Shown here one piece after another: positions 16,762-24,610 of a stretch of 64,000 nt of DNA. Below the pieces are notes generated by a model. It saw nothing but the letters and a program-made list of their open reading frames with translations. It ran no database searches and was not told the origin of the DNA. The DNA is taken from NCBI GenBank assembly GCA_963619325.1, contig CAVEVQ010000007.1, forward strand, positions 13,147 to 77,146, given 5' to 3'. The DNA is from UBA1181 sp963619325 (GTDB taxonomy: Bacteria; Bacteroidota; Bacteroidia; Bacteroidales; Paludibacteraceae). The first letter of the stretch is position 1, and each line of letters opens with the position of its first letter. The position numbers and the translations under genes are program-made.

Positions 16762-18159
16762 ATGTTGATAGTAATGGTTGTGTTGTTCCTAGCGGGCTAT
16801 GCGGCTATAGCCTTGGAACACAAAATTAACATCAATAAGGCGGCATCAGCCCTAATACTATGTTGTCTTTTGTGGATAGTATACATTTTTGCAGCACCAA
16901 ATTTAATCAGCAATTCAGCCGATTTTATGGTGTATGCAAATGAGAATAGCGAACTATCATTAAAGGAAAACATATTCAATTTTGTTACCAATGTTCAGAT
17001 AATTGAGCATGTTGGTGATGTTGCGGAGATTCTATTCTTCCTTATGGGGGCTATGACCATCGTTGAACTAATTGATGTTCACGGAGGATTCTCTATCATA
17101 ACAGACCATATAAAAGTAAGCGACAAGCGCAAACTTTTATGGAAAATAGCATTTATCACTTTCTTTATGTCTGCAGTGTTGGATAACCTCACAACATCGA
17201 TTGTAATGATCATGATGCTTCGGAAACTCATTAACGATCAGAAAGACCGATGGGTATACGGATCTATCATAATCATAGCAGCCAATAGTGGAGGTGCTTT
17301 CTCCCCTATCGGAGATGTTACAACAATTATGCTTTGGGTAAAAGGCAACATATCAACTGGGGGAATAATTCCAATGCTCATTATTCCAGCCATTGTGTCT
17401 GTCGTTGTTCCCACACTATTTGCTTCACGTTTACTTCAACCAAACGCTGCAAAAATTTCAGCGACGTCGCAAGTTATAGAAGAATCCGACAATACACAAG
17501 GACCTTCTATCTACATTACAAAATTTGAACAACGTTGCTTATTTTTCTTGGGTGTAGGAAGTTTGTTGTTTGTACCAATTTTCAAAACACTCACACATTT
17601 ACCTCCATTTATAGGAGTGTTATTAGGACTAAGCATAATTTGGTTCTACACAGAATTGATGTATCATCAAAAGAAAAATATGCCTGAAGAATCAAAGGCA
17701 ACTATTTCTAAAGTCCTAAAGAGAGTTGACATGACGACTATTCTCTTTTTCTTAGGAATTTTGATGGCGGTTGCGGCATTGCAATGTGCTGGCATATTAG
17801 GAATGTTAGCGACAACATTAGATCATGTTTTTGACAAAAACGTATATATTATCAACGTTATAATCGGACTTTTATCATCTGTTGTTGATAATGTTCCGTT
17901 AGTGGCAGGTACAATGGGAATGTACGACATAGCAGCAACTGGACCATACGCAGTAGATGGAGCATTTTGGTTGTTTTTAGCCTATTGTGCAGGCGTTGGC
18001 GGTAGCATCCTCATCATTGGTTCCGCTGCGGGAGTTGTTGTTATGGGCTTGGAAAAAATCACATTTGGATGGTACTTGAAACATATATCATGGCTTGCGT
18101 TGTTAGGCTATTTGTGCGGAGCTGCCATCTTCATAGCTACAGAATACTTGATTCATTAA
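16762..18159 (+). CDS. nhaD: Na+/H+ antiporter, NhaD type
   Basis: 465 aa with ~11-12 membrane helices in the ion-transporter superfamily. NhaD-type features are the N-terminal LEHKININKAASALI, the charged helix break AEILFFLMGAMTIVELID, and two repeat-related hairpins: SAVLDNLTTSIVMIMML with NSGGAFSPIGDVTTIMLW, and LSSVVDNVPLVAGTMGMYD with GGSILIIGSAAGVVVMG. It exports Na+ (or Li+) in exchange for protons across the inner membrane. Together with the OAD pump and NSS symporters it suggests an active Na+ cycle. A very strong terminator follows. Confidence 0.93.
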   Translation: MLIVMVVLFLAGYAAIALEHKININKAASALILCCLLWIVYIFAAPNLISNSADFMVYANENSELSLKENIFNFVTNVQIIEHVGDVAEILFFLMGAMTIVELIDVHGGFSIITDHIKVSDKRKLLWKIAFITFFMSAVLDNLTTSIVMIMMLRKLINDQKDRWVYGSIIIIAANSGGAFSPIGDVTTIMLWVKGNISTGGIIPMLIIPAIVSVVVPTLFASRLLQPNAAKISATSQVIEESDNTQGPSIYITKFEQRCLFFLGVGSLLFVPIFKTLTHLPPFIGVLLGLSIIWFYTELMYHQKKNMPEESKATISKVLKRVDMTTILFFLGILMAVAALQCAGILGMLATTLDHVFDKNVYIINVIIGLLSSVVDNVPLVAGTMGMYDIAATGPYAVDGAFWLFLAYCAGVGGSILIIGSAAGVVVMGLEKITFGWYLKHISWLALLGYLCGAAIFIATEYLIH

Positions 18160-18205
18160 TCATATATATAGTTTACAATTGCTTCACAGAAATATGCGAA
18201 AAAGG

Positions 18206-18250
18206 GAGGGGTTGGTTGTCGTGATGACAACCAACCCCTCAGTTTTTTTT
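18206..18250. terminator. Strong intrinsic terminator between nhaD and adk
   Basis: A perfect 15-bp stem (18206-18220 with 18226-18240, core GGGGTTGGTTGTC), 5-nt loop, then a run of ten T's on the plus strand. It ends nhaD and probably also adk, which converges from the other strand. Confidence 0.9.
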
Positions 18251-18262
18251 TATTATTGGGAA

Positions 18263-18835
18263 TTATTTTGCCTCATCAATCGCTTTTGAGATAGACTCAA
18301 AAATTTCGTCGATAGAACCAACGCCCTTGATATCAACACAAGTTCCCTCTTTCTTATAGAAATCAATGACAGGAGTAGTTTGCTCGTTGTAAGTCTTGAT
18401 ACGCTTTGTAATCGTTTCAAGATTGTCATCAGAACGACCAGAAGTTTTTCCTCGTTCCAAGAGACGCTTAATCAGCTCATCCTCATCTACTTGAATATTC
18501 AACATTACAGCAACATCAGTACCTCTTTTGTTCAACATTTTCTTAAGAGCCTCTGCCTGCGCATACGTACGAGGGAAACCATCAAAAATCACACCAGAAG
18601 CACCTTTAGCAGAATCCAACTCAGCATCAAGCATGTTGATAATCAATTCGTCAGTAACCAACTTACCTTCATCAATAAAAGTCTTAGCAACCTTTCCCAA
18701 CTCAGTTTGATCTTTGATTTGCTTTCTCAAAATGTCGCCTGTTGAAAAATGCTTGTAACCATACTTCTTAATGATGTTCTCACTCTGCGTTCCCTTACCT
18801 GAACCAGGAGCTCCAAAAATTACTACGTTCTTCAT
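18263..18835 (-). CDS. adk: Adenylate kinase
   Basis: 190 aa. Interconverts ATP + AMP and 2 ADP. The P-loop FGAPGSGKGTQ is at the N-terminus, followed by HFSTGDILR (AMP-binding), GVIFDGFPRTYAQAEAL, and RLLERGKTSGRSDDN in place of a full LID domain, so it is a short-form enzyme without the zinc-type LID. The open frame extends to a TTG at 18841; the ATG at 18835 gives the normal start MKNVVIFGAPG. It lies 35 bp after hpt, so a purine salvage/energy pair is likely co-transcribed. Confidence 0.96.
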   Translation of the reverse strand: MKNVVIFGAPGSGKGTQSENIIKKYGYKHFSTGDILRKQIKDQTELGKVAKTFIDEGKLVTDELIINMLDAELDSAKGASGVIFDGFPRTYAQAEALKKMLNKRGTDVAVMLNIQVDEDELIKRLLERGKTSGRSDDNLETITKRIKTYNEQTTPVIDFYKKEGTCVDIKGVGSIDEIFESISKAIDEAK

Positions 18836-18870
18836 TTTCAAACTTATTATCGTTTAGTTATTTTTATAAT

Positions 18871-19401
18871 TTAATCCTCTAAGATATAGAGTCCTGGAAG
18901 ATTGCGTCCAAAACCATCATAATCCAATCCGAAACCGACTACATACTTGTTAGGCAAAGGCATACCAAGATATTTAATATCTACTTTGCCTTGCAGAACC
19001 TCTGGTTTACAAAAAAGACTTGCTATGGCAACAGATTTTGGCTCAAGTTCCTTCATCATCTTTAAAATGTTAGACATCGTCATACCAGTATCAACAATAT
19101 CCTCCAAAATAATCACATCTCGACCTTTGATATCATTTTGAATCGGGACGATAGGTTTAAGCACCCCTGTTGAACACATACCCTCATACGAGGCATACTT
19201 TACAAACTGAACCTCGCAAGAGACGTCCATCTCACGCAAAAAATCAGCAGCATAAACAAACGCACCATTCAACATCACAAGGAAAAGAGGATTCTTTCCT
19301 TGATAGTCTCTCTTTACGTCATTAGCCATACGAGCAACAATGCTGTGTATCTCTAATGGAGATAAATACTCGACAAAATTTTTATCTTTTACTCTCATCA
19401 T
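18871..19401 (-). CDS. hpt: Hypoxanthine phosphoribosyltransferase
   Basis: 176 aa. Salvages hypoxanthine or guanine to nucleotides with PRPP. The PRPP-binding motif VIILEDIVDTGMTM is exact; the N-terminal LVMLNGAFVYAADFLR provides the substrate loop, and the C-terminal KYVVGFGLDYDGFGRNLPGLY contains the purine-binding region. Two adjacent ATGs (19401 and 19398) are possible starts. It has a TAnnTTTG box 18 bp upstream and is followed by adk. It is transcribed away from the tgt-lptG-yhhQ group but on the same strand, separated by about 100 bp. Confidence 0.95.
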   Translation of the reverse strand: MMRVKDKNFVEYLSPLEIHSIVARMANDVKRDYQGKNPLFLVMLNGAFVYAADFLREMDVSCEVQFVKYASYEGMCSTGVLKPIVPIQNDIKGRDVIILEDIVDTGMTMSNILKMMKELEPKSVAIASLFCKPEVLQGKVDIKYLGMPLPNKYVVGFGLDYDGFGRNLPGLYILED

Positions 19402-19418
19402 TTTATCAAAAACAGAAA

Positions 19419-19426
19419 CAAAGATA
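19419..19426 (-). promoter_or_regulatory. TAnnTTTG -7 promoter element for hpt-adk
   Basis: TATCTTTG on the minus strand, 17 bp upstream of the hpt ATG. Confidence 0.6.
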
Positions 19427-19499
19427 CTATAAAAAAGTGATTTTCCATTACTTGCAGTTCACGACGTTGATAGTGAATCCGACCAAAATCTACCACAAG

Positions 19500-20192
19500 C
19501 TAAGCAGAAACCTCTTTACAATCTTCTTCCTGATAATATTTTTTAAAAAAATGAATGGCAACATAAGCCAACGGAGTACCGGTTAAAGCCTCAATAGCCA
19601 ATTTTGAGAAATATTGCAAAAGAATCATCTTTACCAAATCACCCGCAGGGACTACTCCCAAGAAAGCAATTAAAACAAAAGGTAACGAGTCAAACACATA
19701 ACCAACCATTGAACTTCCTATCGTGCGAACCCAAAGATGTTTTCCCTTCGTCCATTCTTTTATCCGTTCCATAAAATAGGCATTCGAAAGTTCTCCGCAA
19801 AGGAAACCAACTAAAGAAGCAAGTACGATACGTGGGACACAAGAAAAAATGTGTTCGTATGCAGCCGCCGTCTCATTCATATAATCTGGATAAGGAAGAT
19901 AAACACCTACCGTCGTACATACAACCAATAAAATATTGCAAGTAAGCGTCAGTAGAATGACTTTACGGGATGTCTTGTAACCCCAAACTTCCGTTAGGAC
20001 ATCGCCCAACATATAAGCAAAGGGGAAGGTGATAGTTCCTGCATCAAAATAAAGCAAATCTAAAACACCTATCACCTTGACAGCCATCAAGTTAGATACT
20101 AAATAAAGAGTTACGAACAAACCAGTCACCACCATCAAAGGTGTATCGAATGTTCGGTTTTTGAAAGGGTTTTCCGATACCTTGTAATTCAT
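19500..20192 (-). CDS. yhhQ: Queuosine precursor transporter (YhhQ/DUF165)
   Basis: 230 aa with ~6 membrane helices. YhhQ family text is clear: LYLVSNLMAVKVIGVL, the acidic-aromatic segment FDAGTITFPFAYMLGDVLTE then VWGY, ASLVGFLCGELSNAYFM and the GSSMVGYVFDSLPFVLIAFLG stretch. The family imports queuosine precursors such as preQ0/preQ1 or queuine. Two genes upstream in the same run is tgt, which inserts that base into tRNA, so context and family agree. It lies 30 bp after lptG. No preQ1 riboswitch fits in that short gap. Confidence 0.93.
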   Translation of the reverse strand: MNYKVSENPFKNRTFDTPLMVVTGLFVTLYLVSNLMAVKVIGVLDLLYFDAGTITFPFAYMLGDVLTEVWGYKTSRKVILLTLTCNILLVVCTTVGVYLPYPDYMNETAAAYEHIFSCVPRIVLASLVGFLCGELSNAYFMERIKEWTKGKHLWVRTIGSSMVGYVFDSLPFVLIAFLGVVPAGDLVKMILLQYFSKLAIEALTGTPLAYVAIHFFKKYYQEEDCKEVSA

Positions 20193-20222
20193 ACTATTGT
20201 TATTTTAATTAGAAAAATTTTT

Positions 20223-21308
20223 CTATTGTCGCGCTCGCCGATATAAGTAGATTCCAATCAATAAAAACACAATATTAGGCAACCAAACAGCCAAAGTCGG
20301 CGGAAATGATCCATTAACCGAGAACGTTGACGAGACAGACTCAAACAAAATGTACGCACAACTCAACAACAATCCTATACCTAAATTGAGACCCATTCCA
20401 CCCTTTATTTTTCGGGAAGAAAGAGAAACTCCAATCAACGTTAGAATAAATGAGGCGAAAGCGTTGGCATACCTCTTTGCATATTCAATTTCAAAATTTT
20501 GAATGTTTCCAATTCCACGAGACTTTTGTCTTTCAATATATTCCTTCAATTCTGGCAAAGTCATCTGTTCTTGCATACTTGAAAAAACGAAAAAATCGTC
20601 TGGAATAATGTTTAGACGGATTTCCTTTTGCCCCCCCTTATAAACATGTTCATAAAGTCCATCAAACTCACGTACCATATAGTCGCAAATACGCCACCGA
20701 TCACCTCCCAACCAATATATATAACCAGCGGTAGTTCTCTTTTTAAGCGTTTTCCCATCAAAGAAATCAATAGAGGCACGTCTTCCACTTTGATCTTGCT
20801 TATCATAATAGTCAATAAACAAAATAGTGTTTTCTGTCACCTTCATTTGAATCTTAACCGCCTGATCTTTCTTCTTCTTTTTAACGTAGACCTCCTGAAA
20901 ATCAATACGTTCTTTATTGGCAGGAGGGATTACATAACCACCCAAAATGAAAGTAATAACCGCAATAATAGCAGCGGCCTCCATATAAGGACGAACAAAT
21001 CTACTGTATTTGACTCCAGAAGCAAAAATGGCAATGATTTCTGATTTGTCGGCCATCTTTGAAGTGAAGAAAATAACAGCAATGAAAGTGAATAAGGGAC
21101 TAAATAAATTCGCGTAATAAGGAATGAAATTTAAATAATAGTCAAAAATGATAGCTTTAAGAGGAGCCTGATTCTCCATAAAGTCATCCAACTTCTCCGT
21201 TATATCAAAAACCACTGCGATGCTGATAATCAACGCAATAGACAAAAAGAACGTTCCGAGGAACTTTTTAATAATATATCGGTCTATTAGTTTGAACACT
21301 ACCCTCAA
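20223..21308 (-). CDS. LptF/LptG-family LPS export permease
   Basis: ~361 aa. Six helices in the YjgP/YjgQ arrangement: three N-terminal (LIDRYIIKKFLGTFFLS.., LFSPLFTFIAVIFFTSKMADKSE), a periplasmic beta-jellyroll (~110-260), and three C-terminal (RYANAFASFILTLIGVSLSSRK.., LAVWLPNIVFLLIGIYLY). The EIIAIFASGVKYSRFVRPY segment is the family coupling-helix region. The protein extracts LPS from the inner membrane with LptB. The start codon is not ATG: TTG at 21308 or GTG at 21299 (giving VFKLIDRYIIKK, closer to relatives). It has its own TAnnTTTG box overlapping the tgt stop. Confidence 0.92.
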   Translation of the reverse strand: MRVVFKLIDRYIIKKFLGTFFLSIALIISIAVVFDITEKLDDFMENQAPLKAIIFDYYLNFIPYYANLFSPLFTFIAVIFFTSKMADKSEIIAIFASGVKYSRFVRPYMEAAAIIAVITFILGGYVIPPANKERIDFQEVYVKKKKKDQAVKIQMKVTENTILFIDYYDKQDQSGRRASIDFFDGKTLKKRTTAGYIYWLGGDRWRICDYMVREFDGLYEHVYKGGQKEIRLNIIPDDFFVFSSMQEQMTLPELKEYIERQKSRGIGNIQNFEIEYAKRYANAFASFILTLIGVSLSSRKIKGGMGLNLGIGLLLSCAYILFESVSSTFSVNGSFPPTLAVWLPNIVFLLIGIYLYRRARQ

Positions 21309-21325
21309 TTTTTGATTGATCGACG

Positions 21326-21333
21326 CAAATTTA
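21326..21333 (-). promoter_or_regulatory. TAnnTTTG -7 promoter element for lptG-yhhQ
   Basis: TAAATTTG on the minus strand overlaps the end of tgt and lies 17 bp before the lptG TTG, implying an internal promoter. Confidence 0.45.
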
Positions 21334-22461
21334 CAATCTTTCGCCCAATTTTTTTACCATTCCATCCTTCCACGCAGAAAAAGCACCTGCAATAATCTGT
21401 TTTCTCGCCTCGCCCACAAGCCATAAATAGAAAGCAAGGTTATGAATGGATGCAATCTGCATACCTAATAACTCGTCAACTGAGAATAGATGGCGAACGT
21501 ACGCTTTCGTATAAAACTGATCAACATAGGATGTACCATCAGGATCCAACGGTGAAAAATCATCCTCCCATTTCTTATTTTTCATATTCATTGTGCCATT
21601 ACGGGTAAAAAGAAGTCCATTCCGACCATTACGAGTTGGCATCACACAATCAAACATATCTACACCTCGTTCAATTGCTTCAAGGATATTGATTGGAGTA
21701 CCGACACCCATCAAATAGCGTGGTTTATCTTTAGGCAAAATGGCATTGACCAATTCAATCATCTCATACATAACATCTGCAGGCTCTCCCACTGCAAGTC
21801 CGCCGATAGCATTACCATCGCACTCCTTACCGGCTACTGACTCCGCCGCACGTTCACGCAAATCCTTATAAGTACAACCTTGCACAATCGGGAAAAAAGT
21901 CTGGCTATAACCATACTTAGGTTCAGTCTCACCGAAACGCTTCAAACCACGATCCAACCAGCGAAGCGTACGATCTAAAGAACGCTTGGCATACTGATAA
22001 TCTGCTGTTCCCGGCGTACATTCGTCCAACGCCATAATGATATCGGCACCAATAGAACGTTGTGTATCAACATTGTTTTCCGGAGTGAAGATATGCTTTG
22101 ATCCATCAATATGAGAACGGAAAGTACACCCCTCTTCTGTTAGTTTTCTATTCTCAGAAAGGGAGAAAACTTGGAAACCACCACTATCCGTAAGCATAGG
22201 TTTGTTCCACCCATTAAAACGATGCAGACCACCCGCCTTCTCAAGAATGTCCAAACCTGGACGAAGATAAAGGTGATAGGTATTCCCTAAAATTATCTGG
22301 GCATGAACGTCATCCATCAATTCTCTCTGATGAACAGCCTTGACTGTTGCACAGGTGCCAACTGGCATAAATATAGGGGTTTCAATCGTACCGTGATCAG
22401 TAGTAATTTTACCTGCTCTGGCATTACTCTTAGGATCTATGTATTGAAGGTCAAACTGCAT
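21331..22461 (-). CDS. tgt: Queuine tRNA-ribosyltransferase (TGT)
   Basis: 376 aa TIM-barrel that swaps guanine 34 for preQ1/queuine in GUN-anticodon tRNAs. Key motifs: MPVGTCATVKAV, LTDSGGFQVFSLSENRKL with the general acid Asp, ADIIMALDECTPG, IGGLAVGEP, PRYLMGVGTP and FDCVMPTRNGRNG with the nucleophile Asp. An oddity: where typical bacterial TGT has a CxCxxC zinc site after DFSPLDPD, this protein reads GTSYVDQFYTKAYVRHL and has no Cys there. Some Bacteroidota TGTs may share this. It is the first gene of the tgt-lptG-yhhQ run and has an exact promoter box. Confidence 0.95.
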   Translation of the reverse strand: MQFDLQYIDPKSNARAGKITTDHGTIETPIFMPVGTCATVKAVHQRELMDDVHAQIILGNTYHLYLRPGLDILEKAGGLHRFNGWNKPMLTDSGGFQVFSLSENRKLTEEGCTFRSHIDGSKHIFTPENNVDTQRSIGADIIMALDECTPGTADYQYAKRSLDRTLRWLDRGLKRFGETEPKYGYSQTFFPIVQGCTYKDLRERAAESVAGKECDGNAIGGLAVGEPADVMYEMIELVNAILPKDKPRYLMGVGTPINILEAIERGVDMFDCVMPTRNGRNGLLFTRNGTMNMKNKKWEDDFSPLDPDGTSYVDQFYTKAYVRHLFSVDELLGMQIASIHNLAFYLWLVGEARKQIIAGAFSAWKDGMVKKLGERL

Positions 22462-22489
22462 AACTAAAAACTTTAGGCTAAACCAAATG

Positions 22490-22497
22490 CAAAGTTA
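22490..22497 (-). promoter_or_regulatory. TAnnTTTG -7 promoter element for tgt
   Basis: TAACTTTG on the minus strand, 28 bp upstream of the tgt ATG, abutting the stop of the upstream SDR gene. Confidence 0.55.
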
Positions 22498-23229
22498 CTA
22501 ATTTGTTTGAAATTTCACTAAAGCATCCTCAAGAGACATACCCACGTATTCCTGGGCAGAAATCCAACGTCCACTTTTGCAATCATCAGCAAATGCGCCC
22601 AAAACCATACCTGGAATAACAGAATCTGGGTCGTTCGGAGCTTTAGGTCCACCCAAATCTGTTCGACACCAACCTGGATCCACTAAATTAATCATCACAT
22701 CTGTTCCTTCTACCGTAAATCCCAAATCTTTTGTAACCTTGTCCAAAGCTGCCTTGCTCGCCGAATAACCTGCTTGCTCTGGTTCATTGATGATTCCGCT
22801 CGTTGTATTGATGATCCTTCCAAATCCCCTCTTTTTCATATCTGGTAAAAAAGCATAAGAAAGCATCATCGGCGCAATGGTGTTAATCATAAAACTGTCC
22901 GTAAAATCTGTAACCGGAGTTACGAAATAATCCGTACGATATGCAACTTGCACTGCCGCATTATTGAATACAATATCAATTTGTTTTACATTCTTTTTTA
23001 TCTCATCAACCATACGATTAATTTCATCTGGTTTTGAGAGCTCTGCCGCAACACAATAAGCATCTACCCCCATTGCCTTAACCTCCGCATAAACAGATTT
23101 TGTATGTTCGAGGCTACGACTATGAAGTACCAAATTAACACCGTGCTTAGCCATAAATTTACTTATACGATAACCAAGTCCACGATTTGCACCCGTAATC
23201 AATGCCCATTTATTTTTCAAATCTTTCAT
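22498..23229 (-). CDS. Short-chain dehydrogenase/reductase
   Basis: 243 aa classical SDR. NAD(P)-binding TGANRGLGYRIS, the DAYCVAAELS segment, NNAA, and the catalytic set Ser/Tyr/Lys in NTTSG...GYSASKAALDK, then PGWCRTDLGGP. Substrate cannot be assigned. An in-frame TTG at 23253 lies within the promoter box, so the ATG at 23229 is the start. It is the gene directly upstream of tgt, and has its own promoter. Confidence 0.9.
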   Translation of the reverse strand: MKDLKNKWALITGANRGLGYRISKFMAKHGVNLVLHSRSLEHTKSVYAEVKAMGVDAYCVAAELSKPDEINRMVDEIKKNVKQIDIVFNNAAVQVAYRTDYFVTPVTDFTDSFMINTIAPMMLSYAFLPDMKKRGFGRIINTTSGIINEPEQAGYSASKAALDKVTKDLGFTVEGTDVMINLVDPGWCRTDLGGPKAPNDPDSVIPGMVLGAFADDCKSGRWISAQEYVGMSLEDALVKFQTN

Positions 23230-23250
23230 AGAAAACACATTAGGAAAAGA

Positions 23251-23258
23251 CAAAGTTA
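23251..23258 (-). promoter_or_regulatory. TAnnTTTG -7 promoter element for the SDR gene
   Basis: TAACTTTG on the minus strand, 21 bp upstream of the ATG at 23229. Confidence 0.55.
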
Positions 23259-23304
23259 AGAAAATTAATTACTTGAGTGTTAATTCAAAGATTACGATTT
23301 TTCA

Positions 23305-23343
23305 CAAAAAAAGCCGCAGAACCCAATTAAGGTTCTACGACTT
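23305..23343 (-). terminator. Intrinsic terminator of the oadGAB operon
   Basis: A 13-bp stem (23311-23323 with 23331-23343) that is fully paired as minus-strand RNA with two G-U pairs, 7-nt loop, followed by a U-run on the minus strand. Confidence 0.8.
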
Positions 23344-23363
23344 AAAAATTATGGGAAATTTAA

Positions 23364-24602
23364 TTATCCTAAGAATGAAATCAAAATACCAGCAGCAACG
23401 GCAGAACCAATTACTCCTGCCACATTACTTGACATACAATAGTTCAAAACATGGTTCTTTGGATCATACTTCAATGCTATTTCGTTTGCAACACGTGCCG
23501 CCATTGGCACTGCACTCAAACCTGTAGCACCTACCAAAGGATTGATTTTCTTCTTTGAGAAGAGATTCATAATCTTCACCAACATTATACCACCGAAAAT
23601 TGAGAATCCGAACGCAAAGAAACCTCCTGTTACAATACCAATAGTCTGCAAGTTTAAGAATGACTCTGCCGTCATTGTCGCACCAACACAAAGTCCCAAG
23701 AAAATAGTCGCTGTATTCATAATACCATTTGAAGCGGCATTGAAAAGACGCGAAGTATTATTTCCGATCTCCTTAATCAAGTTACCGAACATCAACATAC
23801 CAACCAACGATACAGCGTCTGGTACAATGATAGCAACAATTGTAGTAGTAAGAATCGGGAAGACAATCTTCAAGACACGCATATTTTTAAACTCTTGCTT
23901 GTTTGGATAGAGTTTATCTTGCTCCTTCATATTGATAGACAACTCTTTCTTCGAACAAGTTAAATTGACAACCAATGGTACAATAACCGGCACCAAAGCC
24001 ATATAAGAATATGCAGCGATTGCAATCGGGCCTAACAAATGAGGAGCCAACTTCAATGTTGTGAAGATTGCGGTTGGTCCGTCCGCACCACCAATGATGG
24101 CAAGAGAAGCAGCCTCCTGCATAGTAAAGAACTGGCTTGCAACCAACAAAACCGCAAAAATACCAAACTGCGCTCCTGCTCCGAAAATAGCCAACTTCAA
24201 GTTACGCAACATCGGTCCGAAATCCGTCAACGCACCCACACCCATAAAGATGATAGGAGGAAGCAAGCCCGACTTAATCAGTGCGTAATACAAGAAGTTC
24301 ATAATTCCATAATCGTGAGCGATTTGAGGAAGCGACATTTCGTAGACAGTCTGTGCTGTTGGTTGTCCGTTCACTATCAAATGGCCAACGCCATCCGTCG
24401 CAAGCACACCCATACCTCCCCCTGGAAAGTTTGCAATTAGCACACCAAAGGCGATTGGCACGAGCAACAAAGGCTCAAACTCCTTTTTGATACCAAGATA
24501 CAATAAGAAGAAGCCAAGGGCAATCATCACAATGTACGAAGGTTGGGAAATTAACGTTCCCAACGCTGTCATATCATAAACTTTACTTAAAATTTCTCCC
24601 AT
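23364..24602 (-). CDS. oadB: Na+-pumping oxaloacetate decarboxylase beta subunit
   Basis: 412 aa integral membrane protein. Family signatures: IALGFFLLYLGIKKEFEPLLLVP, AFGVLIANFPGG, GADGPTAIFT (the Asp of this motif is a Na+/H+ relay residue in OadB), LGLCVGATMTAE and GLSAVPMAARVANE. The subunit decarboxylates carboxybiotin and couples it to outward Na+ pumping. It starts 8 bp after oadA and is the last gene of oadG-oadA-oadB. The sequence alone would not separate OadB from the beta subunit of methylmalonyl-CoA decarboxylase; the linked alpha subunit decides. Confidence 0.95.
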   Translation of the reverse strand: MGEILSKVYDMTALGTLISQPSYIVMIALGFFLLYLGIKKEFEPLLLVPIAFGVLIANFPGGGMGVLATDGVGHLIVNGQPTAQTVYEMSLPQIAHDYGIMNFLYYALIKSGLLPPIIFMGVGALTDFGPMLRNLKLAIFGAGAQFGIFAVLLVASQFFTMQEAASLAIIGGADGPTAIFTTLKLAPHLLGPIAIAAYSYMALVPVIVPLVVNLTCSKKELSINMKEQDKLYPNKQEFKNMRVLKIVFPILTTTIVAIIVPDAVSLVGMLMFGNLIKEIGNNTSRLFNAASNGIMNTATIFLGLCVGATMTAESFLNLQTIGIVTGGFFAFGFSIFGGIMLVKIMNLFSKKKINPLVGATGLSAVPMAARVANEIALKYDPKNHVLNYCMSSNVAGVIGSAVAAGILISFLG

Positions 24603-24610
24603 GGCAGTGA

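Noticed and set aside
18380..18745. 121-codon open frame opposite adk
   Set aside because: Antisense to a well-supported adenylate kinase gene; low-complexity and no start context.
20193..20222. preQ1 riboswitch before the queuosine precursor transporter
   Set aside because: Only 30 bp separate the two genes; there is no space for the aptamer, and the tgt leader is also too short.
23229..23253. Longer SDR start at TTG 23253
   Set aside because: The TTG overlaps the predicted -7 promoter element, so it would be upstream of the transcript start.
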